Source: Paenibacillus hemerocallicola (GTDB lineage Bacteria > Bacillota > Bacilli > Paenibacillales > NBRC-103111). From it: DNA of 64,000 nucleotides. Below are positions 1 through 8,279 of the stretch, piece after piece. Location of the stretch: the NCBI RefSeq assembly GCF_006265175.1, contig NZ_VDCQ01000021.1, forward strand, positions 1 to 64,000, written 5' to 3'. The translations under genes and the position numbers were made by a program. The notes beneath the pieces are model-generated. The model was not told the origin of the DNA. It ran no database searches and worked only from the letters and a program-made list of their open reading frames with translations. Position 1 is the first letter of the stretch. Every line of letters begins with the position of its first letter.

Positions 1-78
1 AACCCCGCAAACCCCGCAAACCCCGCAAACCCCGCAAACCCGGCAAACCCGGCAAACCCCGCAAACCCCGGCAAAGGC
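1..78. repeat. 9-bp tandem repeat array, cut by window edge
   Basis: About eight head-to-tail copies of the 9-mer aaccccgca. Two copies read aacccggca and the last is slightly longer. The array runs into the left window edge, so its real length is unknown. It lies downstream of ktrB (minus strand), outside any plausible gene. Confidence 0.85.
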
Positions 79-103
79 GGCTAGCCTTCTTATGCGATCG
101 TAG

Positions 104-145
104 AAAAAAGCTGTCGATGACGGTAATCATCGGCAGCCTTTTTTT
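104..145 (-). terminator. Intrinsic terminator after ktrB (possibly bidirectional)
   Basis: An 11-bp stem (110-120 pairing with 127-137, one G-T mismatch) has a 6-nt loop. It is flanked by a run of A on the left and a run of T on the right, so it can act in either direction. It sits about 20 bp past the stop of the minus-strand transporter gene. Confidence 0.8.
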
Positions 146-166
146 ACATCCTACACTTTCATTCCG

Positions 167-1531
167 TTATCCGATCGTAATTTTGCCCTCCGGGTACCGG
201 AACAGCTCCTTTTCGGATTTGGACGTCAGCGTGAAGGCCAGCGTCACCGGGCCAAGCCGCCCGACGAACATCAGCAGAATGATGACGACTTTGCCGAACG
301 TAGTCAACTGAGACGTCAAGCCCATGGACATCCCCGCAGTCCCGTATGCGGAGGTCACCTCGAACAGGATGCCGAGAAACGGGAAGTCTTCCGTCGTCGA
401 CAGCACCATGGCGGCGAATACGATGAGGAAGAACGACAGCAGCGTGAACGTGATCGCTTTATAAATGCGGTCTTTGGCGATCCTGTGCCGGAACATGACG
501 ATATCTTCCTTGCCCCGCACCATAGCGATCATCGCGCCGATCAGTATGGCGAACGTAGTGACCTTGATACCTCCTCCGGAGGAGCCGGGCGCCGCGCCGA
601 TAAACATGAGGATAATCATGAAAAATTGCGTCGCCTGCCGCAGCATGCCGACATCGAGCGTACTCAGGCCGGCCGACCTTGCGGTCACGGATTGGAACAT
701 CGCGCCAAGCGTTTTGCCGATCGGCGATAAAGGCTGCATCGTCATCGGATTCGTGAACTCGAACAGGAATATGACCAATGTCCCGAGCCCGATCAGTCCG
801 GCGGATACGGATAAGACGACCTTGCTGTGCAGCGTGAGCTTGCGGGTTTTAGGGTAGGTGAGCAGATCCGAGATGACGATAAACCCGATGCCGCCGAGAA
901 TGATCAGCAGGACGGTGACCAGATTGACGATAGGATCTTCGACGTAATGCATCAGACTGCCGCGTCTGTCGGCAAACATGCCGAACAGGTCGAAGCCCGC
1001 GTTGTTGAATATCGAAATGCTGTGAAACACGCCGAAATATACGGCTCTGCCGAACGGCATCTCGAACGTCCAGCGAATCGTCAGGATCAACGCTCCGACC
1101 GCTTCGATGACGAGAGCGTAGAGCAGCACCTTGCGAATAAGGCGGACGATTCCTTCCGTGGTATTCTGATTCATCGCTTCCTGCAAAATAAGCCGCTCCC
1201 GGAACGAAATCCGTCTGCGGAAGACGAGCGCGGCCAACGTCGCAATTGTCATAAATCCGAGCCCGCCTATTTGGACGAGAAGCAGCAGAACGATTTGACC
1301 GAAAAAGGAGAAATCTTGACCGATGTTGAAAAAAGAAAGTCCCGTCACGCAGGTGGCCGAAGTGGCCATGAACAACGCGTCGATAAACGACATGCCGGTC
1401 CGGTCCGACGATGAAATCGGCAGGGACAGCAGGATGGAGCCGGTGACGATCATAAGAATAAATCCGAACGCCAGAGCTTGCGGCGGGTTAGGCCGGAACC
1501 GTTTTATTTTCATTGCTAAGGTACCGAGCAT
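167..1531 (-). CDS. ktrB: Ktr-type potassium uptake protein, membrane subunit (KtrB/KtrD family)
   Basis: This is the K+-translocating membrane subunit of a Ktr system, in which Na+-coupled K+ uptake is gated by a cytoplasmic KtrA/KtrC ring. At 454 residues it has the usual family length. It shows the four pore-loop repeats typical of the Trk/Ktr/HKT superfamily (TCVTGL, NAGFDLFG, ARSAGLSTLDVG, GTAGMSMG) separated by paired hydrophobic helices. The first ATG has an AGG about 8 nt upstream; the second (MKIKRF) has no ribosome site. No ktrA/ktrC gene lies next to it in the window, so it must pair with a subunit encoded elsewhere. KtrB and KtrD cannot be told apart by eye. Confidence 0.9.
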   Translation of the reverse strand: MLGTLAMKIKRFRPNPPQALAFGFILMIVTGSILLSLPISSSDRTGMSFIDALFMATSATCVTGLSFFNIGQDFSFFGQIVLLLLVQIGGLGFMTIATLAALVFRRRISFRERLILQEAMNQNTTEGIVRLIRKVLLYALVIEAVGALILTIRWTFEMPFGRAVYFGVFHSISIFNNAGFDLFGMFADRRGSLMHYVEDPIVNLVTVLLIILGGIGFIVISDLLTYPKTRKLTLHSKVVLSVSAGLIGLGTLVIFLFEFTNPMTMQPLSPIGKTLGAMFQSVTARSAGLSTLDVGMLRQATQFFMIILMFIGAAPGSSGGGIKVTTFAILIGAMIAMVRGKEDIVMFRHRIAKDRIYKAITFTLLSFFLIVFAAMVLSTTEDFPFLGILFEVTSAYGTAGMSMGLTSQLTTFGKVVIILLMFVGRLGPVTLAFTLTSKSEKELFRYPEGKITIG

Positions 1532-1675
1532 AGAGACGACCTCGTATACTTTGTTTTGCGATATATTCTATAGCTCCGGGAATCAATTGTAAAGAATTTC
1601 GGAGCCTTATGGTATAATCGGATGGCGAACAAATGTTTTCGTTACGCCAACAACCGATACGGCAGGTGATCGAAT

Positions 1676-3967
1676 ATGCCCGACATCGTGGAAATATCGG
1701 TGCGGTCGCTCGTGGAATATGTGTTCCGCGGTGGCAGCATCGAATCGGGTTTTCGGACCGGCGCTCCGCTGACGGAGGGGACGAAAGCCCACAGGAGCAT
1801 CCAGCAAACGTACAAGGAAACGGACCGGATGGAAGCTTATGTCGTGGCCGACGTCGAGTACGGCGATATCGTATACAGGTTGGACGGCCGGTGCGACGGG
1901 TTGTTGTTCGACGGGGACGAGGTAACCGTAGAGGAGATCAAGTCGACGGCCGGACAATTGGACTTTATAGCGGAAGAGACATACCCCGTGCATTGGGCGC
2001 AGGCCAAATGCTACGCCTATATGTACGCCACAACCGAGCGCAAGGACCGCATGCATGTAAGGCTGACGTATGTTCACCGGAAGACCGAGGAGCAGAAACG
2101 ATTCGAGCATACGTGCACCTATGCCGAGCTGGAGGCTTTCGTCCGCATGCTGGTGCAAGCGTACGATCCTTATGCCAAGCTGCAGCTGAGGCATGCAGCC
2201 GAACGCGGGCGCAGCGTCAAGGAGCTGCCCTTTCCTTTCGAAGCATACCGGCAAGGGCAGCGGAAATTCGCCGGAGCGGTCTACAAATCGATATCCGATC
2301 AGAAGCGGCTGTTCGCGAGAGCGCCTACCGGAACCGGCAAGACGATCTCGACGCTGTTCCCGGCGGTCAAAGCGATCGGCGAGGGCGTGCTGCGACGGCT
2401 GTTCTATTTGACCGCCAAGACGACGACGCGGACGCTGGCGGAGGAGGCGTTCTCGCTCATGCGCTCGAAAGGACTGCATTTGCGCTGCGTGACGCTGACC
2501 GCAAAAGAGAAAATATGCTTCAAGGAAGAAACCCGCTGCCAGAAAGAGTATTGCGAATATGCGGACGGCTATTACGACCGGATCAACGATGCTTTGTCCG
2601 ATTTGTGGTCCGGGGAAACGGCGATAAACCGGGACGTCGTGGAGACATATGCCCGAAAGCATCGGGTATGTCCGTTCGAATTTTCGCTGGATGCGGCATA
2701 TGCGGCCGATGCGGTCATATGCGATTACAATTATGTGTACGACCCGCGCATATCGCTGAAGCGGCTGTTGGAAGAGCAGAAGCGGCAAACCGCCGTGCTC
2801 GTCGACGAAGCGCATAACCTGGTCGATCGGGGACGCGAGATGTTCTCGGCAGAGTTGACCAAAACCCCGTTCCTCGAGCTGAAGCGGCAAACGAAAGGCC
2901 GCAGCCGTTCCCTTTACGATGCGGTTAAAGCGATCAATGACGCCTTTATCGCACTGAGGAAAACAAGCGGCGAGCGCAGCAGTGTCTTGCTGGACGAGCC
3001 TCCGTCCGCGTTTATGCCGCTGCTGGAAGCCTTCTCGGCCGAAGCGGAAGCGGAGCTTAGCGGAGCGGCCCAGAGCGAGTACCACCAGCTGCTCACGGAT
3101 ACGTATTATGGTGCCCAAAATTTTATACGGACAGTAGGCTACTATGACGAACGATATATGTCGTATGCCGAATTCGAGCGAAGCGATGTAAGGATCAAGC
3201 TGTTATGCGTCGATCCTTCCGGAATGCTGCGGCAAATGGGGAAGGGGTACCGATCGCAAATCTATTTCTCGGCGACGCTGTCCCCGCTCTCGTATTACCG
3301 GGACATGCTGGGCGGGGATGCGGACGATTATGCGATGGTCGTGCCGTCTCCCTTTCGCAAAGAGCAGATGGATGTTCTGCTTCTTCCCGTATCTACGCGA
3401 TACCGCGACCGCGAAAGGTCGAAGGGGCCAATCGCCGCGATGCTTCACCGGGTCATCCGGGAACGGCCGGGCAACTATTTGGCGTTTTTCCCTTCGTACG
3501 AGTATATGAACGAAGTGTATGCACGGTTTGCCGAGACGGAGTCACCAGGAGAGACTATCGTTCAGGAGGGCGGCATGTCCGAGGAGGAGCGCGAAACGTT
3601 TCTGGCTTCGTTTCAGGGCGAAGCGGAGCGGAAGCGGATCGGATTTGCCGTCATGGGGGGCGTATTCTCCGAAGGAATCGATTTGACCGGCGACCGGTTG
3701 ACCGGAGTCGTCGTCGTCGGAGTGGGGCTGCCCCAATTCGGCTGGGAGCGCAATTTGATCAAGCGATACTTCGACGGCGCGGGAAAGAACGGGTTCGATT
3801 ACGCGTACAAGTACCCCGGCATGAACAAAGTGCTTCAAGCAGGAGGGCGGCTCATCCGGACCGAGCATGACCGGGGAACGCTGGTGCTCGTGGACGACCG
3901 GTTTCTACAGCCGGATTACGAGGCGCTGCTGCCCGAGGAGTGGAAGCCGGCGACGGTTATGCGCTGA
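1676..3967 (+). CDS. ATP-dependent DNA helicase, Rad3/XPD/DinG family, with N-terminal PD-(D/E)XK nuclease-like domain
   Basis: This superfamily 2 helicase is expected to unwind DNA 5'-3' in repair. Roughly residues 30-120 look like a RecB/Cas4-type nuclease fold: an EGTKAH motif, then GRCDG, then VEEIKST (D...ExK), then QAKCYAYMY. The helicase core follows, with Walker A APTGTGKT near residue 218 and DEAH near residue 376. Four cysteines (about 280, 288, 293 and 331) sit where XPD/DinG enzymes bind a 4Fe-4S cluster. The C-terminal motor domain has SEGIDLTGDRL and ends in a GGRLIR motif VI. The start has AGGTGAT 5 nt upstream. It is monocistronic. Whether the nuclease domain is active is inference. 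Confidence 0.85.
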   Translation: MPDIVEISVRSLVEYVFRGGSIESGFRTGAPLTEGTKAHRSIQQTYKETDRMEAYVVADVEYGDIVYRLDGRCDGLLFDGDEVTVEEIKSTAGQLDFIAEETYPVHWAQAKCYAYMYATTERKDRMHVRLTYVHRKTEEQKRFEHTCTYAELEAFVRMLVQAYDPYAKLQLRHAAERGRSVKELPFPFEAYRQGQRKFAGAVYKSISDQKRLFARAPTGTGKTISTLFPAVKAIGEGVLRRLFYLTAKTTTRTLAEEAFSLMRSKGLHLRCVTLTAKEKICFKEETRCQKEYCEYADGYYDRINDALSDLWSGETAINRDVVETYARKHRVCPFEFSLDAAYAADAVICDYNYVYDPRISLKRLLEEQKRQTAVLVDEAHNLVDRGREMFSAELTKTPFLELKRQTKGRSRSLYDAVKAINDAFIALRKTSGERSSVLLDEPPSAFMPLLEAFSAEAEAELSGAAQSEYHQLLTDTYYGAQNFIRTVGYYDERYMSYAEFERSDVRIKLLCVDPSGMLRQMGKGYRSQIYFSATLSPLSYYRDMLGGDADDYAMVVPSPFRKEQMDVLLLPVSTRYRDRERSKGPIAAMLHRVIRERPGNYLAFFPSYEYMNEVYARFAETESPGETIVQEGGMSEEERETFLASFQGEAERKRIGFAVMGGVFSEGIDLTGDRLTGVVVVGVGLPQFGWERNLIKRYFDGAGKNGFDYAYKYPGMNKVLQAGGRLIRTEHDRGTLVLVDDRFLQPDYEALLPEEWKPATVMR

Positions 3968-4154
3968 GTCGTATCGTTTCAACCGTGTCTTCGATGAGCA
4001 ATGGTGGCGGTAGGCTGAAGGCTGGCGAGCGGGAGGAAGCAATCGTTCGCCTCGGCGATAATTTGCCGAAGTCCTTCGTGCAGTTCATTTTCCGGAGATG
4101 GTAAAGTGAAAAGATGGGGGACGGGTGCGCAACAAGGGATTGACGGGGCGAAAC

Positions 4155-4179
4155 AGATGTAACTATAATAGTTACATCT
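4155..4179. promoter_or_regulatory. 25-bp perfect palindrome, candidate operator of the MFS gene
   Basis: The 12-bp arms AGATGTAACTAT and ATAGTTACATCT flank a single central A with no mismatch. The site lies 54 bp upstream of the MFS transporter start, where a TetR- or MarR-type repressor would act. No regulator gene is adjacent, so the cognate protein is unknown. Confidence 0.65.
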
Positions 4180-4232
4180 AGCGTGAAGGTTAAATACAAT
4201 CGTTTCGTTCGATAGGAAAGGACAAATAGAGT

Positions 4233-5474
4233 ATGAAGGAACAATCCGCTATAGGACGGAGTGCTGCGAAAAGCCCGGCCCGTCTTTGGCTTGCGCTGGT
4301 GCTGGGCACGCTGTCGGCATTCGGCCCTTTTTCCTTGGACATGTACTTGCCTGCCCTTCCGCAGCTCGCCGGGGAGCTGCATACGACCGCCTCGCTTACC
4401 CAGCTCAGTCTTACGGCCTGCTTGGCAGGACTCGCCTTGGGCCAACTGCTGGCCGGCCCCCTCAGCGACGTTCGCGGGAGGCGCACGCCGCTGCTGATCG
4501 GGCTGGCGCTATATGCGGCGGCTTCGCTTCTGTGCGTGTTCAGTCCGTCCATTTGGTCTTTCGTCGCCATGCGGTTCGTTCAAGGAGCGGCCGGAGCGGT
4601 GGGCATCGTCATTTCCCGCGCGGTGGTGCGGGACCTGTTTTCCGGAGCGGAGCTGACGAAGTTCTTCGCATCGCTTTCGCTCGTAAACGGGGCCGCGCCG
4701 ATCATCGCGCCCATCGCGGGCGCACAGCTGCTGCATGTCATGGACTGGCGGGGCATCTTTTTCGTGCTAGCCGCCCTGGGCTTGCTGACGCTGCTCGCGG
4801 TTCTGTTCGGACTGCCCGAGACGCTCCCTGTAGAACGGCGTATGCCCGGCGGCTTGAAGCAAACGTGGCTTACGTTCCGTCATATAGCCGGGGACCGTTC
4901 GTTTATGGGCTATGCCCTGTCCCAAGGCTTCGTGACAGCGGCCATGTTCGCGTACATTGCGGGCTCGCCCTTTGTTCTGCAACAGATTTACGGCGCTTCT
5001 CCGCAAATGTTCAGCGTATGCTTCGCCATTAACGGCGCCGGCATTATAATCGCCAGCCAAGTGACCGGGCGGTTGGCCGGAAAGCTCGGAGAAACGCGGC
5101 TGCTGGTCGGCGGGCTGGCGATGGCCGCTTGCGGAGGCGTGGGGCTGCTGACCGCCATTTTGGCCGATGCGGGTCTGTACGGCGTCCTCATTCCGCTGTT
5201 CTTCGTCGTATCGAGCGTCGGTGCAGTGAGTACGGCATCGTTTTCCTTGGCCATGCGCAATCAGGCGAAGTCGGCCGGCAGCGCCTCCGCTCTGCTCGGG
5301 GTCATGACGTTTTTGTTCGGCGGGGCGGTTGCGCCTCTGGTCGGGTTGGGCGGAGAGGATACGGCCGTGCCGATGGGACTGGTCATTGCAGCCGGAGATG
5401 TCGGAGCGTTGCTTTTATTTTTCGTTCTGAATGGCAGAAAGAAGTCAACGTCCCGCCCGGCGAAGCACACATAA
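4233..5474 (+). CDS. MFS drug:H+ antiporter, Bcr/CflA family
   Basis: This is a 413-residue, 12-helix major facilitator of the Bcr/CflA (DHA1) type, which exports drugs or small metabolites with the proton gradient. It shows the MFS motif A GPLSDVRGRRTPL at about residues 75-87, after a short first loop, and the antiporter-type segment RFVQGAAGAVGIVISRAVVRD in the fifth helix region. A GGAAAGGA ribosome site precedes the ATG. It is a single-gene unit with a perfect palindrome upstream, which suggests inducible expression. The substrate cannot be read from the sequence. Confidence 0.85.
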   Translation: MKEQSAIGRSAAKSPARLWLALVLGTLSAFGPFSLDMYLPALPQLAGELHTTASLTQLSLTACLAGLALGQLLAGPLSDVRGRRTPLLIGLALYAAASLLCVFSPSIWSFVAMRFVQGAAGAVGIVISRAVVRDLFSGAELTKFFASLSLVNGAAPIIAPIAGAQLLHVMDWRGIFFVLAALGLLTLLAVLFGLPETLPVERRMPGGLKQTWLTFRHIAGDRSFMGYALSQGFVTAAMFAYIAGSPFVLQQIYGASPQMFSVCFAINGAGIIIASQVTGRLAGKLGETRLLVGGLAMAACGGVGLLTAILADAGLYGVLIPLFFVVSSVGAVSTASFSLAMRNQAKSAGSASALLGVMTFLFGGAVAPLVGLGGEDTAVPMGLVIAAGDVGALLLFFVLNGRKKSTSRPAKHT

Positions 5475-5906
5475 GGGTTACTGTAAGGACACAATAACCG
5501 ACAAAGACAAACACGGGTTGACATAAACAGCGCAAAATTGCTGTCGAACGAAGTTTGTTGCGATAATGTCACAGAATGTTCACAAATGCCAAAAATTGAT
5601 TTTTCCTATTTATCCGTTGAGGGGTATAATAGGAGTCATATAGGGTTCGTATCGAACCTGTCCCTGCTCTTGGAAATAGTGAAGATTCGTACATCTGCAA
5701 CTCGAATACCCGAACCGTGCGACCTGATGCGGCATGATGCGCAATCAGGCCGTACTTGTGAAAAATGGAACAACTGTCGGGCATTCGAGAACCGTTTTCG
5801 CAATCATCGGTTTATTTTTATGCGAAGGACGTGCGTCTTCCTTGCCTGAACAGGTATCGGGTTACACGGCGGGCTTCTATTTCAACGCAAAGGAGGACTT
5901 TTACAC
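5475..5906 (+). promoter_or_regulatory. Promoter and long leader of the yjlC-ndh operon, with Rex-like half-sites
   Basis: This 430-bp gap holds a consensus -10 TATAAT at 5625-5630 and about 270 nt of leader before yjlC. An exact Rex half-site TTCACAA is at 5579-5585. A second candidate, TTGTGAA-N4-GGAACAA, is at 5756-5773 with its left half exact. In Bacillus subtilis the yjlC-ndh operon is repressed by the NADH-sensing regulator Rex, which binds TTGTGAA-N4-TTCACAA. Neither site here is complete, so Rex control is inference. A hairpin-capable CCTGAT...ATCAGG lies at 5723-5749. No coding sequence is convincing. Confidence 0.45.
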
Positions 5907-6323
5907 ATGTCAGAAACAACCACGCAAGAAGCGGTTCTGGCTCCGGCGGCACGGGAAGATATACTCGATCAATTGATGAAACCCGAGGTGCAGCAGTCTC
6001 TGACCGTATTGGTCGAGAACATGCCCAAGCTGGCGGAGATGGTCACTCTTATGACGAAGGCATACGATTTCGTACAAGGCGTGTCCACCGATCGCGTACT
6101 GATCGACGATCTGAAGGAAGGCATGGACGAATTCGTCAAGCCGATTACGGAGAAAGCGAAAGGGATCGCTTCCGCCGCGATCGAAGCCGGCGATCGCGCC
6201 CAAGCGGAGACGTCGACGATCGGGCTGTTCGGTTTGCTTAAAATGTTGAAGGATCCGCAAGTGCAGCAATCGCTCCGGTACGCGCAAGCGTTCCTGGAAG
6301 TGTTGGGCGAGCGTCGGAAGTAA
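5907..6323 (+). CDS. yjlC: DUF1641 protein, YjlC-like
   Basis: A 138-residue soluble, mostly helical protein of the DUF1641 family. The repeated phrase DPQVQQSLRYAQAFLE / KPEVQQSLTVLVEN is typical. Its start has AAAGGAGG about 9 nt upstream. It lies 43 bp before the type II NADH dehydrogenase gene, as yjlC precedes ndh in B. subtilis. Its biochemical role is not known. The fixed pairing suggests an accessory function for Ndh or NADH homeostasis. Confidence 0.85.
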   Translation: MSETTTQEAVLAPAAREDILDQLMKPEVQQSLTVLVENMPKLAEMVTLMTKAYDFVQGVSTDRVLIDDLKEGMDEFVKPITEKAKGIASAAIEAGDRAQAETSTIGLFGLLKMLKDPQVQQSLRYAQAFLEVLGERRK

Positions 6324-6366
6324 GGCTTAAGTTTAAGCAACGCCGAAATCAGAACGGAGGATACGT

Positions 6367-7545
6367 ATGTCGAAGCAAATAGTAATACTGGGCGGCGGAT
6401 ACGGCGGTTTGCTGGCCGCATTGTCGGCTCGCAAATATATGACGGCCGAAGAAGCGACCATCACCGTCGTGAACCGTTATCCGTCCCACCAAATCATCAC
6501 CGAGCTGCACCGTCTGGCTGCAGGCAATCTGGCCGAGAAGGCTGTAGCGCTTCCGCTTGAGAAGCTGCTGCGCGGCCAACAAATCAATTTGATGATCGAC
6601 ACCGTACAGGAGATTACGCCGGATAGCAAAACGGTTAAGCTTGCAGGCGGCGCTTTCCTGAAATATGACGCGCTTGTCGTCGCTCTGGGCAGTGAAACGG
6701 CATTCTTCGGCATTCCGGGACTGCAGGAGCACAGCTTTATCCTGAAATCGGTAAACGACGCCAACAACCTCCGCACTCACGTGGAAGCGCGCGTCGAAGC
6801 CTACAGCAAAACCGGCAACAAAGCGGACGCTACGTTCGTCGTTGGCGGCGGCGGTCTGACCGGCATCGAGTTGGTCGGCGAATTTGCGGACATGCTCCCA
6901 GGGCTTTGTCGCAAATACGGCGTAGATTACAACGATATTTCGTTGTACTGCGTAGAAGCGGCTCCTTCCATTCTGATGGGCTTCGCACCGGATCTGATCG
7001 AGCATGCCCAGAAGAGCCTGGAAAAACGCGGCGTAAAATTCTTGATCGGCGTAGCGATTACGGAAATGCAGCCTACCGTTGTTTCTTTGAAGGACGGAAG
7101 CACGATCGAAACGAGCACGCTCGTTTGGACGGGCGGCGTTCAAGGAAATTCGGTTGTGGCCAATTGCGGTATCGAAGTTAACCGCGGTCGCGCAACGGTT
7201 ACGGAGAACCTGCAGTCGACTTCGCACCCTGACGTATTCCTTGCCGGCGACAGCGCAGTCGTTATGGGTCCGGAAGGACGTCCGTTCCCTCCTACGGCCC
7301 AATTGGCATGGCAAATGGGCGAATTGGCCGGCTACAACATTTTCGCTTACTTCAACGGCACGAAGATGGATACGTTCGACCCGGTATTCTCCGGTACGCT
7401 CGGAAGCCTCGGCCGCAAAGACGCGTTCGGAACGATCGGCGGCAACAAGACGAAGCTGAAAGGCATGCCGGCTTCGCTTATGAAAGAAGCGAGCAACGTT
7501 CGCTACTTGTCGCACATTAAAGGTTTGTTCTCGCTGGCTTATTAA
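6367..7545 (+). CDS. ndh: Type II NADH dehydrogenase (NDH-2)
   Basis: A 392-residue FAD enzyme that passes electrons from NADH to menaquinone at the membrane without pumping protons. The FAD-binding motif is at the N-terminus (VILGGGYGGLLAAL), the NAD-binding glycine motif near residue 160 (VVGGGGLTGIELVGE), and FAD contacts in the C-terminal half (VFLAGDSAVV...PPTAQLAWQMG). GGAGG precedes the ATG. It is the second gene of the yjlC-ndh operon and is followed by a strong terminator. Confidence 0.93.
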   Translation: MSKQIVILGGGYGGLLAALSARKYMTAEEATITVVNRYPSHQIITELHRLAAGNLAEKAVALPLEKLLRGQQINLMIDTVQEITPDSKTVKLAGGAFLKYDALVVALGSETAFFGIPGLQEHSFILKSVNDANNLRTHVEARVEAYSKTGNKADATFVVGGGGLTGIELVGEFADMLPGLCRKYGVDYNDISLYCVEAAPSILMGFAPDLIEHAQKSLEKRGVKFLIGVAITEMQPTVVSLKDGSTIETSTLVWTGGVQGNSVVANCGIEVNRGRATVTENLQSTSHPDVFLAGDSAVVMGPEGRPFPPTAQLAWQMGELAGYNIFAYFNGTKMDTFDPVFSGTLGSLGRKDAFGTIGGNKTKLKGMPASLMKEASNVRYLSHIKGLFSLAY

Positions 7546-7568
7546 AATATTGCTGCTCCCACAAGAAG

Positions 7569-7600
7569 AAGGATGCCCATCAAAAGGCATCCTTTTTTTT
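7569..7600 (+). terminator. Intrinsic terminator of yjlC-ndh
   Basis: A perfect 9-bp stem AAGGATGCC/GGCATCCTT with an 8-nt loop is followed by eight T, 24 bp after the ndh stop codon. Confidence 0.92.
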
Positions 7601-7677
7601 ATTTAAGGGGGAGGGTAAGAGGAGTTTACAGGCGGGATTCGGCAATTACTGAACCTATTTGTCCGTTGTCGCTCTCG

Positions 7678-8208
7678 TCAAATCGTAAAGTAAGCCAAGA
7701 CGGACAATAGAACCGACGTAATCGCCATCGCCGCAAGCGGCCGCATCGCTTTGGAGCGAAGCTGCTTCAGGTTGACGTTCAAACCGAGCCCCACCATCGC
7801 CATCGACAGGAGAACCGTCGTTGAGGTGGAGGCCCCGCTCATGACGCTTTCCGGGACGGGGATCTTGTCCCCCAATATATAGCTTCCCACCAGACTCATC
7901 GCGATGAAGCCGAGCAGAAACCACGGAATGTCCAGTTTGGCGCCCGGCTGCATCGTCCCCGAACGCTTCCTCCAGACGAGAAGCAGTAGGCTCAGCGGGA
8001 CGAGCATCAATACGCGCCCCAGCTTGGCGAGCAGTCCGGTCGCCAGAGCATCCTGCCCGGCCGGAGCAGCGGCCAGAGCCACATGCGCGATTTCGTGCAG
8101 GCTGATCCCCGACCAAGCCCCGTACTCTGCCTCGGACATAGGCAGGAAAGGCCGAAGAAGCGCATAGCCGACGGCAAATATAGTACCTACCAGCGCGATA
8201 AATAAATC
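7678..8208 (-). pseudogene. YeiH-family (UPF0324) putative sulfate exporter, 5'-truncated
   Basis: The C-terminal half of a YeiH-type multi-pass membrane protein. The conserved block GAWSGISLHEIAHVALAA and the next four helices are intact to the natural stop. The reading frame stays open and hydrophobic upstream of the only ATG (8139), through the segment FIALVGTIFAVGYALL, up to an in-frame stop at 8236. That stretch has no ATG, GTG or TTG. Family members are around 330 residues, so about 150 N-terminal residues are missing. The cut lies at the promoter of the divergent LysR gene, the usual partner of yeiH. A deletion is the simplest explanation; the fragment is probably not functional. Confidence 0.7.
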
Positions 8209-8223
8209 ATTATGATGATAACA

Positions 8224-8239
8224 ATAAGTAAATACTTAT
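8224..8239 (+). promoter_or_regulatory. LysR-type operator, perfect 16-bp dyad
   Basis: ATAAGTA-AA-TACTTAT is a perfect palindrome in an AT-rich gap, 41 bp before the LysR start codon. Position and AT-rich dyad symmetry fit the autoregulatory site of a LysR-type regulator that also served the former divergent exporter gene. Confidence 0.6.
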
Positions 8240-8279
8240 GATAGATTGACTCGCCTTGAATGAGGGAGGGAAGAAGCGG

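Noticed and set aside
1607-3118. 503-codon open frame antisense to the helicase
   Set aside because: High GC gives long shadow frames. The opposite strand has all helicase motifs and a good ribosome site.
5475-5498. Terminator after the MFS gene (GGTTACTGT/ACAATAACC)
   Set aside because: The stem has a mismatch and no T tract follows, so it is not a convincing intrinsic terminator.
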